Below, piece by piece: positions 17,339-26,800 of a DNA stretch of 35,897 bases. Under the pieces are notes generated by a model. That model worked only from the letters and a program-made list of their open reading frames with translations, was not told where the DNA came from and ran no database searches. Where the stretch lies: positions 1-35,897 of the forward strand of contig NKIQ01000029.1 in assembly GCA_002256005.1 (NCBI GenBank). The letters are read 5' to 3'. Positions within the stretch are counted from its first letter, which is position 1. Every line of letters starts with the position of its first letter. The stretch is from Alphaproteobacteria bacterium PA4 (lineage in GTDB: Bacteria > Pseudomonadota > Alphaproteobacteria > Sphingomonadales > Sphingomonadaceae). The position numbers were made by a program, and so were the translations under genes.

Positions 17339-18385
17339 TCAGCAGCAGCCAGAGGCGGCCACCGCGCCGGCCGCGACCGTGTCGAACGGCAGGTTGGTCC
17401 CGCAGCCGGCGAAAATGCCGTAATGTCGGGAAAAATCGCCGATGAACTCGAAATGCCGGGCAAAGCGGGTGTCGTGCAGCATCTTCCAGCTGTTGCCGCA
17501 GACCGGGAACACCTTGCCGGTTTCGATGACATGATGCTTGTCGAGCGTGAAGCGGTTGGGATGACCCGGCACGGTGCCGCGATAGACGACGGCCTGGCCA
17601 TAATCCTCGCATTCCGGCTCCAGTCCTTCCAGCTTGAACAGCCGGAAGGTTGCCGAATAGAAGCCGATGCCATCGACCATCGCCTTGACCGCCTCATCGC
17701 CGATTCCGAGCGGGCGATCCGTCACAAGCCGCGGATCGTCGAACCCCGCCGCCTTGGCGTGGGTCAGGAAATCATTCCAGTAGAGCGCGCCCGACAGGCA
17801 TTCGCCGTGCAGCACCGGATCGCTCTTCAGCGCCTCGGGCACGCGCCTGTCGGCATAGACATCGGAAAAATACAGCTCGCCGCCGGGTTTCAGCAGCCGA
17901 TGCGCGGCGCGGAATACCGCCGCCTTGTCGGCGACCAGGTTGATGACGCAATTCGAGACGATGATATCGAAACTGCCGGGTGCCAGCCCCAGCGCGTCCA
18001 GCCGTTCGATATCGCCATCGACGAAATCGACATTGGCGAAGCCGAAGGCATTGGCATGCCAATCCTGTGTGCGCCGCGCCACCGCCAGCTGTTCGGGCGT
18101 CGCATCCACGCCCGTGACATGGCCGTCGACGCCGACGAACTGCGCCAGCGCATAGACATCCTGCCCCGCCCCGCAGCCGAGATCGAGGATGCGCGCGCCC
18201 ATGATATCCGCCGGCGCGATGAATCCACAGCCATAATAGCGCGCGGTGACATCGGGGTGGATGCGGGCAAGCGCCGCGCGCAGCTCCGGCCCCGGCGCGT
18301 CGGCGACACTGCACGCATCGGTGCGCAGATCGGCAGAGCCCTGCAGCACCTGGCCATAATAATTGCGGCTGTTCTCGATATTCAT
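17339..18385 (-). CDS. arsM: arsenite S-adenosylmethionine methyltransferase (AS3MT-like)
   Basis: This 348-residue protein methylates trivalent arsenic with SAM. Similarity to animal AS3MT is plain: NYYGQVLQGSADLRTDAC, ARYYGCGFIAP, SAM-binding ILDLGCGAGQDVY (residues 66-78), VSNCVINLVADK and SDVYADRRVPEALKSDPVLH followed by GECLSGALYW. All four expected cysteines are present (Cys25, Cys53, Cys146, Cys196), with spacing close to human Cys32/61/156/206. The C-terminus ends in GCC, recalling the Cys-rich tail of AS3MT. ATG 18385 has AGGA seven bases upstream; a GTG at 18403 would add six residues. It is divergent from the radical SAM gene, 78 bases apart. Confidence 0.9.
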   Translation of the reverse strand: MNIENSRNYYGQVLQGSADLRTDACSVADAPGPELRAALARIHPDVTARYYGCGFIAPADIMGARILDLGCGAGQDVYALAQFVGVDGHVTGVDATPEQLAVARRTQDWHANAFGFANVDFVDGDIERLDALGLAPGSFDIIVSNCVINLVADKAAVFRAAHRLLKPGGELYFSDVYADRRVPEALKSDPVLHGECLSGALYWNDFLTHAKAAGFDDPRLVTDRPLGIGDEAVKAMVDGIGFYSATFRLFKLEGLEPECEDYGQAVVYRGTVPGHPNRFTLDKHHVIETGKVFPVCGNSWKMLHDTRFARHFEFIGDFSRHYGIFAGCGTNLPFDTVAAGAVAASGCC

Positions 18386-18450
18386 GCGCCAATCCTGCTC
18401 CACACGCTGCTACCCCGGCTTCGCAGACGCGCGACGACGGGTTACACCGG

Positions 18451-18466
18451 CATATCGCCACATATG
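18451..18466. promoter_or_regulatory. dyad CATAT-N6-ATATG at the radical SAM gene start
   Basis: The half-sites are exact reverse complements, and the right one overlaps the ATG at 18464, inside the short arsM / radical SAM divergent region. A dimeric repressor could bind here. No ArsR-type gene is visible in the window, so this is only a pattern. Confidence 0.25.
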
Positions 18467-19414
18467 GGAGCGTCTGTCATCTCCGCCGTCTCGCCCTTCG
18501 CCGTCAGCGCCCGGCCGCTCGACCCGGCCAAGTTCCGTGACCCGCTGGTCACCGCCAAGGGCGAGCCGCGTGCCCAAGTGGCGCTGACCGGGCTGCGCAC
18601 GCTGTGGTTCAACACCGGCACATTGTGCAACCTCGCCTGCCGCGGCTGCTACATCGAAAGCTCGCCGACCAACGACGCACTGGCCTATCTGACGCTGGCC
18701 GATCTGACGCTCTATCTCGACGAGATCGCCCGCGATGGCCTCGGCGTGCGCGAAATCGGCTTCACCGGCGGCGAGCCCTTCATGAACCGCGACATGCCGG
18801 CGATGATCGCACTGGCCCAGGCGCGCGGCTTCGACGTGCTGGTGCTGACCAACGCCATGCGGCCGCTGCGCCGCTTCGAAGCCGCCGTGGCCGCGCTGCC
18901 GCGTGAACGCCTGACCTTCCGCGTCAGCCTCGATCACTTCACCGCCGCCGCGCACGACGCCGAACGCGGCGCCGGCAGCTTCGCCATCGCGATCGACGGC
19001 ATCCGCTGGCTCGCCGCCCAGGGCTTCGCCCTCGCCATCGCCGGCCGTCACCTCGCCGGTGAAAGCGACGACAGCGCCCGCGCCGGCTATGCCGCGCTGT
19101 TTGCCGGGCTCGACCTGCCCTGCCCGCCGCTGGTGCTGTTCCCCGAAATGGACGCCAACGCCGATGTGCCGGAAATCTCCACCGCCTGCTGGGGCATCCT
19201 CGACGTCGCCCCCAGCGCCATGATGTGTGCCAGCGCCCGCATGGTCGTGCGCCGCCGCGGCGCCGACGCCCCCGCCGTGCTCGCCTGCACGCTGCTGGCC
19301 TATGACCCGCAGTTCGAATTGGGCGCGACTCTGGCCGAGGCGGCGCGATCGGTGCCGCTCAACCATCCGCATTGCGCACGGTTCTGCGTGCTGGGGGGAG
19401 CGTCTTGTAGCTAG
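18464..19414 (+). CDS. radical SAM protein with cysteine-rich C-terminus, arsenic-locus associated
   Basis: This 316-residue protein has the radical SAM [4Fe-4S] motif CNLACRGCY (Cys55, Cys59, Cys62), then the GGEPF motif in GFTGGEPFMNRD, and LVLTNAMRPL and FRVSLDH strands of the partial TIM barrel. The last 75 residues add at least six cysteines (ACWG, MMC, LAC, HC, FC and the near-terminal SC), which may hold an auxiliary Fe-S cluster. It does not resemble ArsS or ArsL closely enough for me to name it. Divergence from arsM across 78 bases suggests joint control and possibly further elaboration of a methylated arsenical. The ATG at 18464 lacks a strong Shine-Dalgarno sequence. Confidence 0.83.
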   Translation: MGASVISAVSPFAVSARPLDPAKFRDPLVTAKGEPRAQVALTGLRTLWFNTGTLCNLACRGCYIESSPTNDALAYLTLADLTLYLDEIARDGLGVREIGFTGGEPFMNRDMPAMIALAQARGFDVLVLTNAMRPLRRFEAAVAALPRERLTFRVSLDHFTAAAHDAERGAGSFAIAIDGIRWLAAQGFALAIAGRHLAGESDDSARAGYAALFAGLDLPCPPLVLFPEMDANADVPEISTACWGILDVAPSAMMCASARMVVRRRGADAPAVLACTLLAYDPQFELGATLAEAARSVPLNHPHCARFCVLGGASCS

Positions 19415-19420
19415 AAAAGT

Positions 19421-19546
19421 GCCTCCGGCGGCTGGGGCCGTAGGCCCCAGACCCCAATCGATTCCGTGCCTCGGGCTCTCACTCGGTCACATGCGCCGAA
19501 ACGAAAAGAAAGGGGTCTGGGGCCTGCGGCCCCAGCCGCCGGAGGC
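19421..19546. repeat. large inverted repeat (paired palindromic units), likely also a terminator
   Basis: Bases 19421-19455 and 19512-19546 are reverse complements at 34 of 35 positions around a 56-base spacer. Each arm has an inner palindrome (ctggggccgtaggccccag). The right arm is followed by ccccttttcctt, giving a T-rich run that could terminate the radical SAM transcript. It resembles the unit layout at astD/astB but is a different sequence family. Confidence 0.8.
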
Positions 19547-19615
19547 CCCTTTTCCTTCATCCCCCCAACTTCGGCGGGCTATACCGGCGCCTCACAACCG
19601 CCTAGCATCCTCGCC

Positions 19616-20773
19616 ATGGACATTCATGTGCCCTTTCGGCGGCCGACGCCGGGCCAGATGGCACTGGCGGACACGATCGTCAGCGGCCGGGCGGCAGCGG
19701 CGACGCCGGTCACGACCAGCCGGATTGCGGCGAGTGCCTATACCTGCCCAGATCAGTACAGTCGCGAGGTCGAGCGGCTGTTTCGCGCCCAGCCGGTGGT
19801 GCTGGGGCCATCGGCGCTGCTGCCGGGCCCGAACAGCAGCGTGACCCATGACGGCCATGGCGTGCCGCTGCTGATCGCGCGCGACGGCAAGGGTGTAGCG
19901 CGGGTGTTCCTGAATGTCTGCCGGCATCGCGGCACGCGGCTGGTGGAGGGCTGCGCGGTGGCGCATGGCCCGGCGCTGGTCTGCCCCTATCATGCCTGGT
20001 CCTATGCGCTCGATGGCCGGCTGAAGGGCCTGCCGCGCGCCGAGAGCTTTCCGGGGCTGGACAAGGGCGATCGCGGCCTGGTCGAGATGCCGAGTGTCGA
20101 GGCCGGCGGGCTGATCTGGGCCGGGCTGGATCGTCATCGTGCCTATGATTTCGGCCTGGCGGCGGGGCCGCTGGCGGCGGATTTCGACGCGCTGAACTTC
20201 GGCGGCCAGCATCTTTATGCCCGTGCCACGCATGCGGTGGCGGCGAACTGGAAGCTGATCATCGACGCGTTCAGCGAAAGCTATCATGTCGTGCGCCTGC
20301 ACGCGGCGACGATTGCGCCCTATTTCCAGGATGGCGTCACCGCCGGCGATTTCATCGGGCCGCACAGCCGATCGCTGGTGGCGCGGCTGGCGGCGCTCGA
20401 CGGCGCCGATACCGGCGACATGGCCGACCTCAGACGCACCATGACCTTTGCCTATACGCTGGTGCCGGCGACGGTGATCGTCGCCTCGCCCGATTACATC
20501 AACATCATGACGATCATGCCGCGCGCCGTGAACCGCACCATCGTCGAGGATTTCATGCTGATCCCGGAACCACCGGCGACGCCCAAGGCCGAGGCGCATT
20601 GGGCGAAAAGCTGGAAGCTGCTCGACCAGGGCGTGTTCGCGGGCGAGGATTTCCGTGCCGCGGCGCTGGGCCAGCAGGGGCTGGAATCGGGCGCCGTCGA
20701 TCATGTCCTGCTCGGCGGCATGGAACAGGGCGTGAAGCGCTTTCACGACACGGTGGCGGCGCTGATCGCCTGA
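19616..20773 (+). CDS. Rieske non-heme iron oxygenase, alpha-subunit type
   Basis: This 385-residue protein has a Rieske [2Fe-2S] domain with CRH (Cys102, His104) and CPYH (Cys123, His126), followed by an SRPBCC catalytic domain. The mononuclear iron site lies in [19 protein letters not shown] (His224, His229), with an acidic ligand expected further on. This is the alpha subunit of a ring-hydroxylating or N-demethylating oxygenase; the substrate is unknown and no reductase or ferredoxin gene is adjacent. It starts 70 bases after the large inverted repeat, so it is likely transcribed separately from the radical SAM gene. ATG 19616 sits at the natural start of homology. Confidence 0.85.
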   Translation: MDIHVPFRRPTPGQMALADTIVSGRAAAATPVTTSRIAASAYTCPDQYSREVERLFRAQPVVLGPSALLPGPNSSVTHDGHGVPLLIARDGKGVARVFLNVCRHRGTRLVEGCAVAHGPALVCPYHAWSYALDGRLKGLPRAESFPGLDKGDRGLVEMPSVEAGGLIWAGLDRHRAYDFGLAAGPLAADFDALNFGGQHLYARATHAVAANWKLIIDAFSESYHVVRLHAATIAPYFQDGVTAGDFIGPHSRSLVARLAALDGADTGDMADLRRTMTFAYTLVPATVIVASPDYINIMTIMPRAVNRTIVEDFMLIPEPPATPKAEAHWAKSWKLLDQGVFAGEDFRAAALGQQGLESGAVDHVLLGGMEQGVKRFHDTVAALIA

Positions 20774-20890
20774 GCGGGCCGCCGCTGTCCTACAAGCGGT
20801 CCTTCGCGTAAAGGTGGGGCGTCGATCCGCTCTTTCTCAGCACAGGCCATCAGCTGACAGCAAGACCGCGCTGCAACACGCGTCCGATCT

Positions 20891-20926
20891 GTCAACTTTG
20901 TCAATTTCTGAAGAAATCGTTAACGC
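20891..20926 (+). promoter_or_regulatory. AT-rich segment with a possible promoter before the transglutaminase gene
   Basis: Within the 257-base gap 20774-21030, a short AT-rich stretch contains TGTCAACTTTGTCAA, a near-direct repeat, and TTGTCA at 20898-20903 could be a -35 element. Only a poor -10 match (around gttaac/taacgc) follows. This would be the first promoter of the seven-gene run. Nothing else was seen in the gap. Confidence 0.25.
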
Positions 20927-21030
20927 TGTGCTTTGCCGCAGCGCACGAATATCTGTCGCAAATTCCTGCCAAGCTGCGAAACGGACAGCATCGCGGCGCG
21001 TTATCGCCGTGTCACCCCGTCAGGAGCCTC

Positions 21031-21879
21031 ATGTTGCGCGTTTCCGTCCAGTCCCGCCTTGCCTTCAACTTCCCGCAACCCACGGAAACCATTGCCGCAA
21101 TTCTGGCTGCTCATGCCCCCGGCCAGATCGTCGAATCGGAAAGCCTGATCGTGTCCGACGGTGTCCGCCTTGCCGAATCACAGGATCCGGTGTCGGGCGC
21201 GCGGCTGCTGCGCGGTTGCCTGTCGGGCGAGGTGACGCTCGATTACCATGCGGTTGTCCGCATCGCGCCGCGGCTCGACCTGCCGTCGACCCTGCAGGTG
21301 GCGCCCTGGTCGCAGCTGCCGGTCGCGGTGCTGCCCTATCTGCTGCCCAGCCGCTATTGTCCGGTCGACCAGTTCCTGCGCTTCGCGGCGCGCGAGTTCG
21401 GCCATATCGCGCCGGGCGGCGCCCGCGCGCTGGCCATTCTCGACTGGCTGGCCGTCCATGTCGATTATGTCCACGGCGTGTCGAACGGCAACACCGATGC
21501 CGCCGCCACCTTCATCGATCGCGCCGGCGTCTGCCGCGACTTCACCCATCTGGGCATGACGCTGTGCCGCGCCGCCGGCATTCCGGCCCGCGCCGTCGCC
21601 GCCTATGCGCTGGCGCTCGATCCGCCCGATTTCCATGCCGTGTTCGAAGTGTTCCTGGACGGCGGCTGGTGGCTGGTCGATCCGACGCGGCTGGCGCCGG
21701 TGGCCGGCATGGTGCGCATCGCCCATGGCCGTGACGCCGCCGACATCGCTTTCCTGACCACCGCCGGCCTGGTGGAACAGACCGAATTGCGCGTCACTGT
21801 CAGTGAAATCGGCGCTGCCCCTCTTGATAAAGCGTCCCACAATCCTAACACAGTGGAGGAAGCCGCGCTGACCTGCTAG
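21031..21879 (+). CDS. transglutaminase-like cysteine protein
   Basis: The 282-residue product has an N-terminal beta domain and a transglutaminase core with a full catalytic triad: Cys168 in RAGVCRDFTHLG, His202 in DFHAVFEV and Asp217 in WWLVDPTRLAP. In bacteria such proteins are usually peptidases or amidases rather than crosslinkers. No signal peptide is visible, so it should be cytoplasmic. ATG 21031 has AGGAG a few bases upstream. It is the first gene of a seven-gene same-strand run, and telA starts 27 bases after it. A functional link to that module is inferred from position only. Confidence 0.87.
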   Translation: MLRVSVQSRLAFNFPQPTETIAAILAAHAPGQIVESESLIVSDGVRLAESQDPVSGARLLRGCLSGEVTLDYHAVVRIAPRLDLPSTLQVAPWSQLPVAVLPYLLPSRYCPVDQFLRFAAREFGHIAPGGARALAILDWLAVHVDYVHGVSNGNTDAAATFIDRAGVCRDFTHLGMTLCRAAGIPARAVAAYALALDPPDFHAVFEVFLDGGWWLVDPTRLAPVAGMVRIAHGRDAADIAFLTTAGLVEQTELRVTVSEIGAAPLDKASHNPNTVEEAALTC

Positions 21880-21906
21880 GATGGCGGCTCGACTGGAAGG
21901 ACAGAC

Positions 21907-23109
21907 ATGGCCGAACCGACTGTGACCGAGACCGAAATCAAGCTGGAAGCGCCGCCCGCCGTCAACCCGATTGCCCCGGCCAAGGCCGCCGGGCTGGTGC
22001 CGCTGAAGCCGGAAACCCTGTCGAAGCTTGAAGCCCAGGTCGAAGGCTTTGTCGACGCGCTGGTCGCCGAAGATGCCGCCAGCCCGGAATTCGGCAAGAA
22101 GGTCGACCAGCTGACCAATTTGGGCGCGGTGCAGATCGCCGAGGCCGCCAGCCATTCCAACCGCTTCCTCGATCGTCCGACCCGCGCCATCGACAAGGAA
22201 ACCGGCATCGGCACCGACCTGACCGAATTGCGCCGCACCATCGAGGATCTCGACCCCAGCGGCCGGTCCGACCTGATGACGAAGAAGAAGCTGTTCGGCA
22301 TCATTCCGTTCGGCGGCAGCAAGCTGCGCGGTTATTTCGATGGCTACAAATCCTCGCAGACCAATATCGCCGCCATTCTGGAGCGGCTGAAGGACGGCAA
22401 GGATTATCTGCTGAAGGACAATATCGCCATCGATCAGGAGCGGCAGCGCCTGTGGGAATCGATGGGCAAGCTGGAACAGATGGTCCAGGCCTCGAAAATG
22501 TTCGATGCCAAGATCGAAGCCAAGGCGATGGAGCTGGAATACAGCGACCCGGCCAAGGCCAAGGCGCTGAAGGAAGGCGCGCTGTTCTATGTCCGCCAGC
22601 GCACCACCGACCTGCTCACCCAGCTCGCCGTCAGCGTGCAGGGCTATCTGGCGCTCGATCTCGTCAAGAAGAACAATGTCGAGCTGATGAAGGGCGTCGA
22701 TCGCGCTGCCACCACCACCGTTGCCGCGCTGCGCACCGCCATCACCGTGGCCGAGGCGATGACCGGCCAGAAGATGGTGCTGGAACAGGTGACGGCGCTG
22801 AACACCACCACCGCCGGCATCATCGACCGCACCGGCGAGCTGCTAAAGACGCAATCGGTCGCCATCCATGAAGGCGCCGCCAGCAGCACGATTCCGGTGG
22901 AGGTGCTGCAGCGCGCCTTCCAGAATGTCTATGCCACCATGGATGCCATCGACACTTTCAAGCTGAAGGCGCTCGATTCGATGAAGACCACCGTCGACAC
23001 GCTGTCGGTGGAGGTCGACAAGAGCCGGGCCTATGTGGCGCGCGCCCAGGGCCAGGCCGAATCGCAGCTGGAAAACCGCAGCAAGCCGCCCATCGAGCTG
23101 ATTGGCTGA
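21907..23109 (+). CDS. TelA-family toxic anion resistance protein
   Basis: This 400-residue, strongly alpha-helical cytoplasmic protein matches the TelA/YaaN family: LFGIIPFGGSKLRGYFDGYKS, HSNRFLDRPTRAID, VQASKMFDAKIEAKA and the long helical PVEVLQRAFQNVYATMDAID followed by the LKALDSMKTTVDTLSVEVDKSRAY segment. The family is named for tellurite resistance, but its biochemical role is unclear. Its stop overlaps the next start (TGATG), and B. subtilis has a comparable xpaC-yaaN (TelA) pair, so the partner is probably functional. It sits between a transglutaminase-like gene and the caspase genes. Confidence 0.88.
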   Translation: MAEPTVTETEIKLEAPPAVNPIAPAKAAGLVPLKPETLSKLEAQVEGFVDALVAEDAASPEFGKKVDQLTNLGAVQIAEAASHSNRFLDRPTRAIDKETGIGTDLTELRRTIEDLDPSGRSDLMTKKKLFGIIPFGGSKLRGYFDGYKSSQTNIAAILERLKDGKDYLLKDNIAIDQERQRLWESMGKLEQMVQASKMFDAKIEAKAMELEYSDPAKAKALKEGALFYVRQRTTDLLTQLAVSVQGYLALDLVKKNNVELMKGVDRAATTTVAALRTAITVAEAMTGQKMVLEQVTALNTTTAGIIDRTGELLKTQSVAIHEGAASSTIPVEVLQRAFQNVYATMDAIDTFKLKALDSMKTTVDTLSVEVDKSRAYVARAQGQAESQLENRSKPPIELIG

Positions 23110-23828
23110 TGAACGACATCGACGCCGTCATCGCCCGTAACGACGCGCGGATGGACCGCATGGCGCACGCCGAGGCCATGCAGTTGTCGCGCGCCAAGCG
23201 TCGCCAGCGCGGCGTGGCGCGCACCACGGCCCGCGTCGGCCGCGCCATGATGGTCGGCGGCGGCATCGTTGTCGCGCTGCTGCTCTGGGGCCTGCTGGTC
23301 AGCCCGATCGGCGTCACCGTGCTGGTGCTGGCGGTGCTGTTCGGCCTATTCGCCATGGTCGGCGCCGCAAGCTGGGAAAAGCCGCTGCCGAAGCCGAGCG
23401 CCGTCGCCGACGCCCCGGCGCTGCTGCCCGCCGCCACCGATGCCTGGCTCGATCGCCAGCGCCGCCAGATGCCGCTGCTCGCCGCGCCCCAGGTCGATGC
23501 CATTTCGGCCAAGCTGGCGACGCTGGAGCAGCAGCTGGCGCAGGTGCCGCCGGCCGATCCCATCGCACAGGACCTGTCGCGCCTGCTCGGTCGCCACCTG
23601 CCCGAACTGGTCGAAAGCTATACCCGCGTCCCCGCCGAACAGCGCAAGCGCACCATCGACAGCGACGGCCGCACGCTGGAATCGACGCTGGTCGAAGGCC
23701 TGAAGGTCGTCGATGCCGAGCTCGACCGCGCCTCCAACCAGCTCGCCGCCGCCGACCGCGACGCGCTGCTGGTGCAGGGCAAGTTCCTCGAAAGCCGCTA
23801 TGGGAGCGATCGCGCCATCGAGGGCTGA
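23109..23828 (+). CDS. two-TM XpaC-like partner of TelA
   Basis: The protein has 239 residues: a basic N-terminus, two adjacent hydrophobic helices at about 47-90 (MMVGGGIVVALLLWGLL, GVTVLVLAVLFGLFAMVG), then a long helical cytoplasmic tail. XpaC-like identity is based on coupling to a TelA gene and this architecture (as in B. subtilis xpaC-yaaN), not on clear sequence motifs. It is probably an inner-membrane anchor for TelA. Translation is coupled to telA by one-base overlap. The next gene, the first caspase protein, follows with no terminator between. Confidence 0.7.
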   Translation: MNDIDAVIARNDARMDRMAHAEAMQLSRAKRRQRGVARTTARVGRAMMVGGGIVVALLLWGLLVSPIGVTVLVLAVLFGLFAMVGAASWEKPLPKPSAVADAPALLPAATDAWLDRQRRQMPLLAAPQVDAISAKLATLEQQLAQVPPADPIAQDLSRLLGRHLPELVESYTRVPAEQRKRTIDSDGRTLESTLVEGLKVVDAELDRASNQLAAADRDALLVQGKFLESRYGSDRAIEG

Positions 23829-23887
23829 AACACCAACGCCGGGGGGCACGGGACATTTATCGCTTCGCCGCCTTTGTTACTGTCATC

Positions 23888-26800
23888 TTGCTGTCGTTCA
23901 CGGCTGCCATGGCAACACCGCTGGTGCCGCGGGCGGTGGTGCAGGCGTTGCCCAACACGCCGGCAGTATTCGCTGCCTGGTTGCCGGACGGTCACACCCT
24001 GTTGACGGCCACGGCCGGAAGCCCCGCCGTGACGATCTGGAACACCGACAGCGGCTATATCCTCGATACGCTGACGCTGCCGCCGGTGCGGAACTTCCGG
24101 CCGCAGATACTGCTCCGTCTCGGACTCGACGCCGATGCCACGCACGCCACACTCACCATCTTTGGTAGATCGCAAACCGAAAATGGCATCGAGTGGCGCG
24201 TCCAGCTCTACGCCCTCGATTTGCAGCAACGCACATTGCGGTCGTCAGGTTTGCCACAGCCGCCGAAGCTGGGCCAAAGCAAAACGAAGGACGCAATATC
24301 GGTTCTCGGCGCGAACATCCGGCGACTGTCCCTGCCGACCGCCCCTGATGGTCGCCAGTTGCGACGCATGGAGTTCAGCAACGGTCTGGAGATCCTGGAT
24401 CGCAATGGCACGCTGATCCGAACATTGGGCGGCGAGGAGCGTGGCTGGTTTCCGGACGCGGATCTCTCTCCCGACGGTCACACATTTGCGGAATTGCAAC
24501 CTTATTACGGCGGCGGAACAACGCTGGTTCAGGTGTGGGATCTGGCAAACAACAGCCCCTTGCCGACGCTGATCCGCCCAAACCATTATGATCATGTGCG
24601 CTGGCTGGACAACGCGCGTTACATGGTCTGGCAGAGTGTGGGGGAATTTGACGGCATACAGGTGCCGACGTTGCTGCCGTTGCTGATTGTCAAGGCCGAT
24701 AGCAATGGTGGCCCGCGGGGCGTTGTCGCGCAGCGCGTGCCGGGGCGCTGCCTGGTCATGCCGCTGGGCGCGTCGGGCGAATTCATCGGCGCCGGGCCAC
24801 GCAGTTGCAAGCTGCCGATGCCGCAAGTCGAAGCCGACGGGCTCTATCGCTACAAAAGCGGCAACTGGGTGTTGCAACCGCTGGCGGAAACCAGCGCGCA
24901 TGTCATCACCGCGATGGCAACGGCTGACATCGGGCAGCGACTGGCCATCGTGCTACGGCCAACCGAGCCAACCGGCCATGGCGCCCGCCTGCTGATCTTC
25001 TGGAATGGACCCGATGGAACGTCGGCCACATTCGATCTGCCGCCATTGCCCGCAGCAGCAATGCGCGCCTATGCGGATATCGATGCCCCCCTGGAGTTTC
25101 GTGCCGGAGACATCGCGGATCTGGCCTTCAGCCAAGATGGCGCGAGCCTGTGGTTCCGCTATGGTGATGATGACTATAGCTACACCCCTGCCGCCGGGCT
25201 GCATCGGATCGATCAGGCCGGCACCCTCGGTCGTCGGACGAGGGCAATTGGCGGTCGTGCGGTCCTTGTCACCGACGACGGAGCGAGCGGCATAAAGGCT
25301 GCACTGCGCACCGGCCCCGCACTGCTGACAGCCGCGGTCCCGATCGATGCCGTGCAGCGCATCGGCCAGATAGCCGGTCGGCCATTGGTCTGGACCTACA
25401 CGGCGGATGGCACGCTGAACTGGTGGGATGCGCGCAGCGGCGCTCTGGTGCTGAGCCACTACAGCTTCCCGGGAAACGAGCACTTCGCGATCGCGCCCGA
25501 TGGCCGATACGCCAGCAACCTGGGTGCCGACACCGGGGCAATGCGCTGGGTTCTCCCGAACGCGCCGACGCAGGCGCTGCCGATCGAAACCTTCATGTCG
25601 CAATTGTTCGAACCTGACCTGGTCAAAAATTTGCTGGCCTGTCATGCCGACGGCTGCGCCGACAGCCTGCTGCCGCCACCAGACCTTGGCAGCGTCAATC
25701 GCGCGCTGCCACGGGCCCGGATCATCGATGCCACGCCTGACAAACGCGACGCCGACTATCTGATTGTGCGTGTGGGCCTGACGCAGGGGCGGGATTCTGA
25801 TGGCAACCTGTCTGGCCTCCATGATCTGCGCCTGTTCCAGGGCGGCCAGATCGTCGCCCGTTATCCGGATCGCGACCTTACGGGTGACGAAACGCTGCCG
25901 CAGTGGCGACAGGCGACCGCGATTGCAAATCCCGAGGCAGCGGGTGAAACGATCATCAGCCTGCGTGTCCTACAGCTCGCCAATGTCAAAAGCGCGAGAT
26001 TTTCCGCCTATGCGTTCAACAGCGACCGGGTGAAGGGCGAATCGGCGAATCGCAGCTTCGATCTGGCCAGTTCGCCCAGCCGCTGGCGCCGTGCCGTGGT
26101 GCTGACGATCGGCATCAACACCACAGCCAACCCGGCCTGGGCTCTCTCCTATGCCGCCAGCGATGCAGCTGCCATGTCAAAGGCTTTGCTGGCTGCCCTG
26201 GCCCCGCCAAAATCCCCTCTGCCTCCGACCGCCTGCGCCACCCCCGGCTGCTCTGCCGGCGGCGAAACGCGGGAATATCAATTTGTGGATCCAATTCTAC
26301 TGACCAGCACCGGGCAGCAGCCGATCGCCACCGGCGCCGTCATTCGCGATGTCTTCAAGGCGCTGGCCGGCGCACTGCCAGACTCGAAAGTCCGGGCTTT
26401 GGCCCGGCGGATTGGTGTCGCGCCCGATGCGCTGGACATGCTCGCGCCGGAAGACGCGCTGATCATCACCTATTCCGGCCATGGCGACACGGTGGCCGGC
26501 CAGTTCCGCCTGCTGCCCGGCGATGCCGCAGCGGACGCCGCCGGCCGGCCGCGGCTCGAAACCCTGTTGTCGGTAACCGAGCTTACCAGCCTGCTCGGCC
26601 GGATCGCGGCACGGGACATGGTGCTGATCATCGATGCCTGCCATAGCGCCGCAAGCGTCGACGACGGCCAGTTCAGGCCCGGGCCATTGGGCAAAGCGGG
26701 GCTCGGCCAGCTCGCCTTTGACAAGGGCATACGCATTCTCGCGGCCAGCCAGGCTGATGCCGTGGCGCTGGAATTCGGCAGCATCGGTCATGGCCTGCTC

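Noticed and set aside
19616-20773. Rieske oxygenase as part of the arsenic locus
   Set aside because: A large inverted repeat with a T-rich end separates it from the radical SAM gene and nothing in its sequence points to arsenic, so I keep it separate.
20814-21734. 306-residue open frame on the plus strand
   Set aside because: It starts in the intergenic gap and overlaps the transglutaminase gene in another frame, with Arg/Pro-rich composition and no motif.
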